DNA from: JBEBXQ01 sp040391535
Lineage (GTDB): Bacteria > Bacteroidota > Bacteroidia > Cytophagales > Spirosomataceae
NCBI GenBank assembly: GCA_040391535.1
Contig: JBEBXQ010000054.1
Coordinates: 1 to 28,251 of the forward strand
Reading direction: 5' to 3'
Length of the DNA: 28,251 bases
Positions 8,748 to 15,957 of this stretch are shown piece by piece; the stretch's first letter is position 1, and every line of letters starts with the position of its first letter. The position numbers and the translations under genes are program-made. Under the pieces are notes generated by a model that worked only from the letters and a program-made list of their open reading frames with translations, did not search any database and was not told the origin of the DNA.

Positions 8748-9395
8748 TTAAAGAAGATTCAGAGACTGAAAATCGCTGAGTGACCTGATTTTGTAAGCTG
8801 CCAGGTCAAAGCGGGTATCGTCATAGCCAAAGGAAGCCGGTACAGCTACCGTAACTGCTCCTGACGCACTTGCTGACTGTACACCGGGCCATGAATCTTC
8901 AAAAGCCAGGCATTGTTGGGGTGCTAAGCCAAGTTTAAGGATCGTGCTGGAATAAACTGCGGGATGTGGTTTACTGTGCGCTTCGAGTGTGGCAGAGTGC
9001 CAGGTTTCAAAATAATCGATTATTCCCTGCTTTTTCAGCACATCTTCAATCATGCTCATGGGGGAAGCGGAGGCCACCGCCATTCTGATCTGTTTTTCAG
9101 ATAGCCACCTTATGAGATCCTTTGCTCCGGGCATAGCTTCTGACCTGTCCGGAATCCATTCATGGGCTATATGCAGAATATCGTGTGCCAGTTCTTCTTT
9201 TGATATATTTTCCCAGGGCTGAATATCATAGCAATAATCCAAAAATAAACTGACTGAAAGTCCGGTTGTATTTTGGTGTAATTCTGGGGTTACATCAAAA
9301 TTAACTTTTTTCATAATCATTCTCGCAGCTTCTTCCCAAACCGGTTCAGAGTTAATTAAAAGCCCATCCATATCAAAAATCGCTGCTTTTATCAT
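8748..9395 (-). CDS. HAD-superfamily sugar phosphatase, HxpB/YniC-like
   Basis: A 215-residue cytoplasmic HAD hydrolase with a helical cap after motif 1. Motif 1 is FDMDGLL with nucleophile Asp8 and acid/base Asp10; motif 2 is in VASASP (Ser109); motif 3 is SKPHP (Lys142); motif 4 is FEDS (Glu166, Asp167) for magnesium. The sequence resembles E. coli YniC/HxpB along its length (SEPVW, ASASP, SKPHP, FEDS context, DDTRF), which dephosphorylates hexitol and 2-deoxyglucose phosphates; beta-phosphoglucomutases are more distant relatives. A specific substrate is not proven, so no symbol is given. It stands alone, transcribed against its neighbours. Confidence 0.85.
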   Translation of the reverse strand: MIKAAIFDMDGLLINSEPVWEEAARMIMKKVNFDVTPELHQNTTGLSVSLFLDYCYDIQPWENISKEELAHDILHIAHEWIPDRSEAMPGAKDLIRWLSEKQIRMAVASASPMSMIEDVLKKQGIIDYFETWHSATLEAHSKPHPAVYSSTILKLGLAPQQCLAFEDSWPGVQSASASGAVTVAVPASFGYDDTRFDLAAYKIRSLSDFQSLNLL

Positions 9396-9444
9396 GATTA
9401 TTAATGTTAGAAATTAAGATCTGCCCAAAAGAAATATTACCTGA

Positions 9445-9452
9445 CAAAACTA
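9445..9452 (-). promoter_or_regulatory. Possible -7 element for the HAD phosphatase
   Basis: Read on the minus strand, 9452 down to 9445 is TAGTTTTG, an exact TAnnTTTG match about 50 bases upstream of ATG 9395. No good TTG was found at the expected distance above it. Confidence 0.35.
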
Positions 9453-9527
9453 ATGGTTCTGTTCTGAATGTGAAAATACATTTAAATTCATATCTTAAAA
9501 TACTTTCTTAATTTCACGAAATATCAA

Positions 9528-9535
9528 TATATTTG
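9528..9535 (+). promoter_or_regulatory. Possible -7 element for the acyl-CoA dehydrogenase
   Basis: TATATTTG fits TAnnTTTG exactly and lies about 40 bases before ATG 9575. A -33 TTG at 17-23 bases spacing is not evident (only TTTC-like sequence). Confidence 0.4.
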
Positions 9536-9574
9536 TTTGTTTTCATCAAATGAATGTAAAAATCACTGTGAAAT

Positions 9575-10735
9575 ATGGATCAATTATTGACAGGCCCGAG
9601 TTTTGCACTGAATGAAGAACAGACAGCAGTAAGGCAGGCTGCCCGGGATTTTGCACAAAATGAATTGTTCCCCGGAGTAATCGAACGGGATAACGCACAA
9701 CATTTTGATCCGGTTATCAGGCGTAAAATGGCTGATCTCGGATTTATGGGTATGATGACAGACCCCGGATATGGTGGAGGAGGTATGGATTCTATTTGCT
9801 ATGTATTGGCGATGGAAGAAATTTCAAAGGTTGATGCGGCAGCTTCTGTCACCATGTCGGTGAATAATTCTCTGGTGTGCTGGGGAATTGAAAAATACGG
9901 AACGGAAGCCCAGAAGCAGAAATACCTGTTACCGCTGGCCAAGGGGGAAAAGCTGGGTGCTTTTTGCCTGTCTGAACCCGAAGCCGGCTCAGATGCTACT
10001 TCACAACATACAACGGCATTTTATCAGGATGGCGCCTATGTGATCAACGGAATGAAGAACTGGATCACCAATGGCGGATCGGCGGATATTTACCTGGTGA
10101 TCGCCCAGACGCATCCGGAAAAAGGGCACAAAGGAATCAATTGCCTGATTGTGGAACGGGGAGCCGAAGGTTTTACGATAGGTAAAAAAGAAGATAAAAT
10201 GGGAATCCGATCGTCAGATACGCATTCGCTGATGTTTTCGGATGTGAAAGTTCCGGAAGAAAACAGGATCGGTGAAGATGGTTCGGGATTTAAGTTCGCC
10301 ATGTCTACGCTGAACGGCGGACGGATAGGTATAGCGGCACAGGCATTGGGAATTGCTGCAGGGGCACTGGAGCTATCTGTAAAGTATGCCAGGGAAAGAA
10401 AATCATTCGGAAGACCCATTATAGAACATCAGTCCATTGAATTTAAACTTGCAGAGATGGCAACCTCAATCGAAGCTGCGCGATGGCTGGTTTATAAAGC
10501 GGCCTGGCTGAAAGATGCCGGGCAGGATTATGTGGAAGCAGCTGCTATGGCCAAACTTTTTGCATCTGATACAGCCATGTGGGTGACTACCGAGGCCGTT
10601 CAGATTCACGGGGGTTACGGATATGTTAAAGAATTTCATGTAGAGCGGCTTATGCGGGATGCCAAGATCACACAGATTTATGAAGGTACCTCTGAAATAC
10701 AAAAAATTGTTATTGGCAGACAATTTACGAAATAG
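9575..10735 (+). CDS. Acyl-CoA dehydrogenase, short-chain type
   Basis: A 386-residue soluble flavoenzyme that introduces the trans-2 double bond into acyl-CoA, passing electrons from FAD to electron-transfer flavoprotein. It has the complete family layout: an N-terminal helical domain (EEQTAVRQAARDFA), the middle beta domain with CLSEPEAGSD (about 132-141) and WITNGG, and the C-terminal helical domain with RKSFGRPI, QIHGGYGY and DAKITQIYEGTSEIQ. Glu370 in YEGTSEIQ is the expected catalytic base of the short-chain and bacterial butyryl-CoA branch. The length is normal. No other fatty acid or branched-chain amino acid degradation gene is adjacent, so the natural substrate cannot be inferred from context. 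Confidence 0.93.
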   Translation: MDQLLTGPSFALNEEQTAVRQAARDFAQNELFPGVIERDNAQHFDPVIRRKMADLGFMGMMTDPGYGGGGMDSICYVLAMEEISKVDAAASVTMSVNNSLVCWGIEKYGTEAQKQKYLLPLAKGEKLGAFCLSEPEAGSDATSQHTTAFYQDGAYVINGMKNWITNGGSADIYLVIAQTHPEKGHKGINCLIVERGAEGFTIGKKEDKMGIRSSDTHSLMFSDVKVPEENRIGEDGSGFKFAMSTLNGGRIGIAAQALGIAAGALELSVKYARERKSFGRPIIEHQSIEFKLAEMATSIEAARWLVYKAAWLKDAGQDYVEAAAMAKLFASDTAMWVTTEAVQIHGGYGYVKEFHVERLMRDAKITQIYEGTSEIQKIVIGRQFTK

Positions 10736-10773
10736 GCCGTTTTGAACGAATCAGGCCGCTCCGGATAGTTATC

Positions 10774-10792
10774 TATGTTATTAACTAACATA
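10774..10792. promoter_or_regulatory. Inverted repeat TATGTTA-N5-TAACATA upstream of the second AraC regulator
   Basis: A perfect seven-base inverted repeat with a five-base centre, directly next to a smaller dyad GATA-GT-TATC (10764-10773). A T-rich run follows at about 10799-10816. It could be an operator for the downstream regulator, or a poor terminator for the dehydrogenase, since the T-run begins seven bases after the stem and the stem is AT-rich. Confidence 0.3.
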
Positions 10793-10807
10793 TTGATGTA
10801 CTTTTTT

Positions 10808-10860
10808 TTGTTTTTTGATGAAATATATTTGTATTAGTTTTGTGCAATTTATTAGATTTG
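10808..10860 (+). promoter_or_regulatory. Promoter region with three overlapping TAnnTTTG elements
   Basis: Three exact -7 matches stand close together: TATATTTG (10824-10831), TAGTTTTG (10835-10842) and TAGATTTG (10853-10860). The third has a TTTG (10828-10831) exactly 21 bases upstream, an ideal Bacteroidota promoter, and the second has a TTG (10815-10817) 17 bases upstream. The leader to ATG 10905 would be about 35 to 60 bases. Confidence 0.6.
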
Positions 10861-10904
10861 TACAAAAATTGTAAATAAAGTAAAACAGACATATATAGAT
10901 TGTC

Positions 10905-11834
10905 ATGGAAGATTATAATAAAATCATCGAATCGCTTGGGGTGAAGTTCGTTCGTGCGCGTCACATCCGTATTTTGCAACCCATTACCATTAAGAACTTT
11001 TATGATGTTCAGAACTCACTGACTATCCTGTATGACGGAGAAGTTTCTATCGGTGGTGAAGAACCTCAGAAAATTGAAAAAGGTGATATGCTGTTTATCC
11101 CGGGCGGAAAACATGCTACTGTTACTTATGGTAAACCTTCTGCTTCCAAACTGGTATCCAATGAGGAATTCCTGACAAACCGTGATCTGTATTTTCAGGC
11201 GCAGAATGATCCGGAACTGATCGGTAACGTACCAAACTCTTTCGGTTTAATCTCTTTTGAAGCGAAAGTTTTTGATACTGTTAATTTCTTTACTTCACTT
11301 GACGTACCTCCGTTCCTGATCAAAGGTGAAGAGAAAATCGCGACACTGATCAACCAGATTCTTGAAGAAGACCTGATGGATACCCCGGGACAGGGCAGGG
11401 TCATCAAAATCAAAACGGAAGAAGTAGTGATTGAAATTATCCGCTATATCCTTAAAAACAAATTGTTTGTGGAGCAGCTGGTAACCAACAGTACGTATTT
11501 CAAAGATCCTCGTCTGATCGATATCTTTGCGCATATTAAAGACCACCTGGGTGGAGACCTGTCCAATAAAGTGCTGGCCAATGTAGCCAACGTGTCAGAA
11601 GACTATGTAGGACAGTATTTCAAAATGCTGACCGGTATTAACCCGCAGGATTATATCGAATACCAGCGTATGGAAAAAGCAGTGGATCTGCTCAGAACTT
11701 CCAAAAAGAGCATTCGTGCGATTGGCTCAGAGGTGGGTTATAAAGATACTGCCTATTTCTGTCGCCGTTTCAAAATGATGTTCGGTATTCCGGCCGGCAA
11801 AATGAGACGCCGTGAATCGTTGATGAACGTTTAG
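10905..11834 (+). CDS. AraC-family regulator with cupin-like N-terminal domain
   Basis: A 309-residue transcription regulator. Residues about 25-85 form a cupin-like fold (ILYDGEVSIGG, then KIEKGDMLFIPGGKHATV). The middle part (about 100-200) is a helical linker. The C-terminal 100 residues are a double helix-turn-helix AraC domain: LANVANVSEDYVGQYFKML as the first unit, then IRAIGSEVGYKDTAYFCRRFK as a near-consensus second unit. It is clearly a different branch from the regulator at 6104-6973. The strong promoter region and tidy codon use suggest steady, substantial expression, which is less usual for a local sugar switch. The effector and targets cannot be read from its neighbours (acyl-CoA dehydrogenase, purM). 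Confidence 0.85.
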   Translation: MEDYNKIIESLGVKFVRARHIRILQPITIKNFYDVQNSLTILYDGEVSIGGEEPQKIEKGDMLFIPGGKHATVTYGKPSASKLVSNEEFLTNRDLYFQAQNDPELIGNVPNSFGLISFEAKVFDTVNFFTSLDVPPFLIKGEEKIATLINQILEEDLMDTPGQGRVIKIKTEEVVIEIIRYILKNKLFVEQLVTNSTYFKDPRLIDIFAHIKDHLGGDLSNKVLANVANVSEDYVGQYFKMLTGINPQDYIEYQRMEKAVDLLRTSKKSIRAIGSEVGYKDTAYFCRRFKMMFGIPAGKMRRRESLMNV

Positions 11835-11897
11835 ACCAAAATATAAAATCCTTTTCAGTATTCTGAAAAAGTGAGCCGGGAGTCTGATCATATTTCG

Positions 11898-11905
11898 TAT
11901 TTTTG
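11898..11905 (+). promoter_or_regulatory. -7 element of the purM promoter
   Basis: TATTTTTG fits TAnnTTTG exactly. Transcription would begin near 11912, leaving a leader of about 95 bases that contains the hairpin at 11969-11999. No TTG is visible at the usual -33 distance. Confidence 0.45.
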
Positions 11906-11968
11906 CAACGTCAATTGTATGAGTATTGTCAGACTCTCCGGGTTTTACCGAATTAAAAAATATTTCAT

Positions 11969-11999
11969 ATAACTGCCGTCGCCCAGCTGCGGCAGTTAT
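11969..11999 (+). promoter_or_regulatory. Ten-base-pair hairpin followed by T-rich sequence just before purM
   Basis: ATAACTGCCG (11969-11978) pairs perfectly with CGGCAGTTAT (11990-11999) around an 11-base loop, and TTTATTCT follows at once before ATG 12008. The form is that of an intrinsic terminator or attenuator, or of a structure that limits ribosome access, since the start codon is only nine bases from the stem. Alternatively it ends read-through from the upstream regulator gene. Confidence 0.55.
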
Positions 12000-12007
12000 T
12001 TTATTCT

Positions 12008-13183
12008 ATGGCTATGTCAACCGACCGTTATATGCAAAGAGGCGTTTCTGCTGGTAAAGAGGACGTCCACAAAGCAATCGCCCGTTTGGATAAAGGGGTG
12101 TTCCCCAAGGCATTCTGCAAGATTGTACCCGATACCCTGGCTGGTGATCCGGATTACTGTACCATTATGCATGCCGACGGCGCGGGTACCAAAACTTCCC
12201 TGGCTTATATGTACTGGAAAGAAACCGGTGACCTGTCGGTATGGAAAGGCATTGCACAGGATGCTGTAGTGATGAATACCGATGACCTCCTGTGTGTGGG
12301 TGCTGTAGGGCCTATGCTGCTGTCTTCCACGATCGACCGGAATAAAAACAAAATCCCCGGAGAGGTGATCGCGGCGATTATTAATGGTACGGAGGAGGTA
12401 CTGGAAATGCTGCGCAGTTACGGCGTGGAAATTTACAGTACGGGTGGCGAAACCGCTGATGTGGGTGACCTGGTCAGAACGGTAACGGTAAACAGTACGG
12501 TGGTTGCCCGCATGAAAAGGGCTGATGTAATTGACAATGCCAATATCAGGTCTGGTGACGTGATTGTGGGGCTGGCTTCGTACGGACAGGCAACTTATGA
12601 AGATCAGTACAACGGTGGTATGGGCAGTAACGGACTGACTTCCGCCCGGCATGATGTGCTGAATAAGCTGCTTGCAGAACGTTATCCTGAGAGTTTCGAC
12701 CCCGCAGTACCCGAATCTCTGGTATACAGCGGAAGCCGCCGGTTAACCGATCCGGTAGACGGCACACCGTTGAATGTCGGACAACTGATTCTTTCCCCTA
12801 CACGTACCTATGCCCCTGTAGTAAAGAAACTATTGGATGAACTCAAAGGAAGTATCCACGGCATGGTGCATTGCAGTGGCGGAGCACAGACCAAGATTCT
12901 GCATTTTATTGATCATCTGCACATTATTAAAGACCATATGTTTCCGGTGCCGCCGTTGTTTCAGCTGATTCAGGAGGAGAGTAATACTGCCTGGCAGGAA
13001 ATGTACAAGGTATTCAATATGGGACATCGTCTGGAAGTATACCTTCCGGCAGATAAAGCTCAGGAGGTTATTGACATATCAGCATCCTTTGGTATTGAAG
13101 CACAGATTGTGGGAAGGGTAGAGGCTGCTGAGCAAAAACAGGTTACCATACTTTCTGAATATGGTGAGTTTGTATATCACTGA
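12008..13183 (+). CDS. purM: Phosphoribosylformylglycinamidine cyclo-ligase (AIR synthase)
   Basis: A 391-residue cytoplasmic ATP-dependent enzyme of purine synthesis that closes the imidazole ring of FGAM to give AIR. Family segments in order are HADGAGTKTSLAYM for the phosphate-binding loop, DDLLCVGAVGP, the GGETADVGDLV loop, GLASYGQATYEDQYNGGMGSNG, SPTRTYAP and CSGGAQTKILHF. These are the PurM versions, not those of the related HypE, SelD or ThiL. It is longer than E. coli PurM (345 residues), with variant motifs that I associate with Bacteroidota. Either ATG 12008 or ATG 12014 could start it; a hairpin sits just upstream. No other pur gene is adjacent. Confidence 0.87.
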   Translation: MAMSTDRYMQRGVSAGKEDVHKAIARLDKGVFPKAFCKIVPDTLAGDPDYCTIMHADGAGTKTSLAYMYWKETGDLSVWKGIAQDAVVMNTDDLLCVGAVGPMLLSSTIDRNKNKIPGEVIAAIINGTEEVLEMLRSYGVEIYSTGGETADVGDLVRTVTVNSTVVARMKRADVIDNANIRSGDVIVGLASYGQATYEDQYNGGMGSNGLTSARHDVLNKLLAERYPESFDPAVPESLVYSGSRRLTDPVDGTPLNVGQLILSPTRTYAPVVKKLLDELKGSIHGMVHCSGGAQTKILHFIDHLHIIKDHMFPVPPLFQLIQEESNTAWQEMYKVFNMGHRLEVYLPADKAQEVIDISASFGIEAQIVGRVEAAEQKQVTILSEYGEFVYH

Positions 13184-13212
13184 TTAATGGAAGGTCCATA
13201 TATGATTACAGG

Positions 13213-13241
13213 TCCTGCCGGAACACCGGCAGGATTTTTTT
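13213..13241 (+). terminator. Rho-independent terminator after purM
   Basis: TCCTGCCGG (13213-13221) pairs perfectly with CCGGCAGGA (13226-13234) around an AACA loop, followed by seven T residues. It lies 30 bases after the purM stop codon and separates purM from the permease array. Confidence 0.92.
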
Positions 13242-13283
13242 ATGTCCGGGCAATCCGCTTATATGCTGTAATCACCAGATAAC

Positions 13284-13291
13284 TATTTTTG
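13284..13291 (+). promoter_or_regulatory. Candidate -7 element upstream of the permease array
   Basis: TATTTTTG fits TAnnTTTG exactly in the 322-base gap between purM and the first permease gene. It would give a long leader of about 205 bases and a start near 13298, just before the phased repeat at 13306-13334. A -33 TTG is not evident, so another start closer to the gene is possible. Apart from the purM terminator, this element and the phased repeat, I see nothing in the gap. Confidence 0.35.
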
Positions 13292-13305
13292 AAATATGTC
13301 CGAAA

Positions 13306-13334
13306 ACGAACAAATAAATGTTCAATTACGAACA
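13306..13334. repeat. Phased GAACA / TGTTC / GAACA repeat, candidate operator
   Basis: ACGAACA (13306-13312) recurs exactly at 13328-13334, 22 bases on, and an inverted TGTTC (13319-13323) lies midway. The three GAACA-type half-sites (13308, 13319, 13330) are spaced 11 bases apart, one helical turn each. A fourth GAACA is at 13403-13407. This is the sort of layout a dimeric regulator would bind in front of the first permease gene. Confidence 0.4.
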
Positions 13335-13505
13335 GGAAAAATAATTCTTTATTTGTAAGTTACTGAATATGAGTTCATTTTAATGCTGGCAGATTTATTG
13401 TGGAACATATCTTAACAATTAACCCTGATTGTATCATAAGCCGACAGCAGAACGGACTGTGAGTGAGGCAGTACAAAAAATATAATCATCCTGACAAAGA
13501 AGTTC

Positions 13506-15905
13506 ATGATAAAAAACTATTTCAGAATCGCCTGGCGGAATATCATCCGGAACAAGACCTATTCATTTATTAATCTGATGGGTCTGGTCACAGGTATCAC
13601 CTGTTTTTTACTGCTGTTCCTGTTCATCAAAGATGAGCTGAGCTATGATCGCTACCATACTCATTCGGGCGATATCTACCGCCTGAACCGTACGTTTTTA
13701 TCAACAGATGGTACACCTTCCCTCCGCCTTGGGCATGTTGCCCCGCCCTTCGGCCCGTTAATAAAGGAAGATTTCCCCCAGGTCAAAGAGGCGGTTCGTC
13801 TGTTCGGAACCAGTGCGCTTGTACGAAGGGGAGAAATGATATTCAAAGAGGATAATATATTTGCAGCAGAGGAGAATCTGTTCAAGGTATTCGACATTAA
13901 CCTGTTGCAGGGAAATGCCAATTATGCTTTGGCTGAGCCTTTCTCGGTCATGCTCTCGCGACCTATGGCAGAAAAATACTTTGGCAGGGAGGATCCGATG
14001 GGACAGGTATTGCGGATAGACAATCAGGTTGACTATAAAGTAACGGGTGTTTTTGAACCGCTTCCTCTGCAGTCGTCTTTCCATCCTCATTTTATAGCAT
14101 CGTTTTCTACGCTCAGAGATGAACGGGTTTACGGAGCGGAATCACTCCGTACAAACTGGAGTAATAATTCATTTACGCTTTTTCTCCTGCTTGAGCCGGG
14201 TACAGATCCGGTTGCTATGGAAAAGGCATTTCCGGCCTTCCAGAACAAACACATTGGCGCTAACACTTCCGACTATTCTGTACTCAGCCTTACACCGCTG
14301 ACAGACATTCATCTGTATTCGCACCTGGATACTGAGCTGGAGGCTAATTCCGATATCCGGTACGTCTATTATTTCTCTGCTATTGCACTTTTTATTTTAC
14401 TGATCGCGTGTATCAATTATATGAATCTTACCACGGCCCGGGCGTCAAAACGGGCCCGTGAAATAGGAATTAAAAAAGTATTGGGGGTGAGCAGGCCCCA
14501 ACTGATCCGGCAGTTCATCAGTGAGTCAATGCTGTTTACGGGACTGGCGCTTCTGTTTGCCTTACTACTTACCTGGTTGTTGTTACCTTACCTCAATGGG
14601 TTTGCAGGTAAATCGTTGACTTTACTGACCTTATTCTCTCCGCTTAATGTCCTTTGGTTACTGGTATTTGTGCTGGTTACGGCGCTGTTATCGGGAAGTT
14701 ACCCTGCCTTTTACCTCACCTCTTTCAAACCGGTTAATATTCTGAAAGGTCGTCTTTCGCTGGGTTTAAAGAGCGGTCTGATGCGACAGATGCTGGTGGT
14801 GGTTCAGTTTTCAATAGCCGTATTGCTTATCGGCTGTACCATCGTAGCGTACCGGCAGCTGCAGTATATGCAGGACTTCGATCTGGGATATAGCAAAGAC
14901 CAGGTCGTGGTGTTCAGAGGCGGGTCAACACAAAGTCAGTTCACCACCATCCGGAACGACCTGCTGACCGACAGCCATGTGGTGGAAGCGGGCAAGTCCT
15001 CACGTATACCAACGGGAAGATTGCTTGACTCATGGGAGGCGAAGGTAAAAAGGGGAGATTCTCTTGTGCCGGCAGCCATCACTGTAAAGATGCTTACCAT
15101 CGACGAACATTTTATCCCTGCTTATCAGATTAAAATGGCAGCGGGACGGAACTTTTCAAGTCAGTTTCCAACGGATTCGACCAGCGGGTTTGTCCTTAAC
15201 AAGGCTGCGGCCAGTATGCTCGGCTGGAAAGACCCTGAAGAGGCACTGGGTAATAATTTTGTGTATGGGGATATCAGCGGGACCATCATTGGAGTATCCG
15301 AAAATTACCATTTCGAGTCACTGCACCAGCAGATCCCGCCGATGGTGATGCTCATGAGCGGTGGGGGGATGAGATGGGTGTCAGTGCGTATCAAAGGCAG
15401 CCAGGTGCCGGCCACGATGCAGCACATCCAATCGGTCTGGAATACACATTTCCCGGATCAGCCTTTCGGGTATGATTTTCTGGACAGCCGCTACGGCAGG
15501 CTCTATGAGCTGGAGCAAACACAGCAAACCCTTCTGGGTGGCTTTGCCCTGATCGCGATTCTGATTTCCTGCCTGGGGTTACTCGGACTATCGATGTACA
15601 TGACCGAATTGCGGATAAAGGAAATCGGTATTCGTAAAGTGTTGGGAGCGTCTTCTGAACATATTATTCGGATCCTTTCTGTCGGCTATCTCAAATTGGT
15701 TCTGGCAGCGATTGCGGTGGCTGTTCCCGTCACCTGGATATTAATGACCCAATGGCTGCAGGATTTTGCATATCGTATTGATATCAGTTGGTATATGTTC
15801 GGATTTGCGGGACTTCTGGCTATACTTATTGCCTTTGCCACGGTAAGTACGCAGGCGGTAAAAGCTGCCCTGAGTAATCCTTTAAAGGCCTTGCGGAATG
15901 ACTAA
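13506..15905 (+). CDS. MacB/FtsX-type ABC transporter permease (array member A)
   Basis: A 799-residue inner-membrane permease, first of six paralogs. Layout: TM1 (about 19-41), a periplasmic MacB-type core domain (about 43-285), an FtsX domain with three segments (about 288-310, 340-362, 382-404), another TM (about 428-448), a second periplasmic domain (about 450-675), and an FtsX domain with three segments (about 678-698, 727-747, 763-783). The cytoplasmic motifs EIGIKKVLG (319-327) and EIGIRKVLGAS (706-716) mark both halves at the loops expected to touch the ATPase. It begins MIKNYFRIAWRN and ends NPLKALRND. This duplicated eight-TM form on one chain needs a separate ATPase of the MacB/LolD type, which is not in the window. 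The substrate is unknown; export or membrane-stress roles are typical of the family. Confidence 0.9.
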   Translation: MIKNYFRIAWRNIIRNKTYSFINLMGLVTGITCFLLLFLFIKDELSYDRYHTHSGDIYRLNRTFLSTDGTPSLRLGHVAPPFGPLIKEDFPQVKEAVRLFGTSALVRRGEMIFKEDNIFAAEENLFKVFDINLLQGNANYALAEPFSVMLSRPMAEKYFGREDPMGQVLRIDNQVDYKVTGVFEPLPLQSSFHPHFIASFSTLRDERVYGAESLRTNWSNNSFTLFLLLEPGTDPVAMEKAFPAFQNKHIGANTSDYSVLSLTPLTDIHLYSHLDTELEANSDIRYVYYFSAIALFILLIACINYMNLTTARASKRAREIGIKKVLGVSRPQLIRQFISESMLFTGLALLFALLLTWLLLPYLNGFAGKSLTLLTLFSPLNVLWLLVFVLVTALLSGSYPAFYLTSFKPVNILKGRLSLGLKSGLMRQMLVVVQFSIAVLLIGCTIVAYRQLQYMQDFDLGYSKDQVVVFRGGSTQSQFTTIRNDLLTDSHVVEAGKSSRIPTGRLLDSWEAKVKRGDSLVPAAITVKMLTIDEHFIPAYQIKMAAGRNFSSQFPTDSTSGFVLNKAAASMLGWKDPEEALGNNFVYGDISGTIIGVSENYHFESLHQQIPPMVMLMSGGGMRWVSVRIKGSQVPATMQHIQSVWNTHFPDQPFGYDFLDSRYGRLYELEQTQQTLLGGFALIAILISCLGLLGLSMYMTELRIKEIGIRKVLGASSEHIIRILSVGYLKLVLAAIAVAVPVTWILMTQWLQDFAYRIDISWYMFGFAGLLAILIAFATVSTQAVKAALSNPLKALRND

Positions 15906-15957
15906 AGATGCAGGTAAAGATTGCGATGTGCCACAGTATCAATAAAAACCGGTTAAG

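Noticed and set aside
8727..8752. TAACCA...TGGTTA inverted repeat between the convergent permease and phosphatase genes as a shared terminator
   Set aside because: Only six pairs with a 15-base loop and no T-run on either strand; too weak to call.
11851..11871. TTTTCAG-TATT-CTGAAAA hairpin after the second AraC gene as a terminator
   Set aside because: A seven-pair AT-rich stem with no T-run after it on the plus strand; it may be chance.
12017..12652. 211-codon minus-strand open frame opposite purM
   Set aside because: It is fully inside purM, and its His/Thr-rich translation resembles no family; treated as a shadow.
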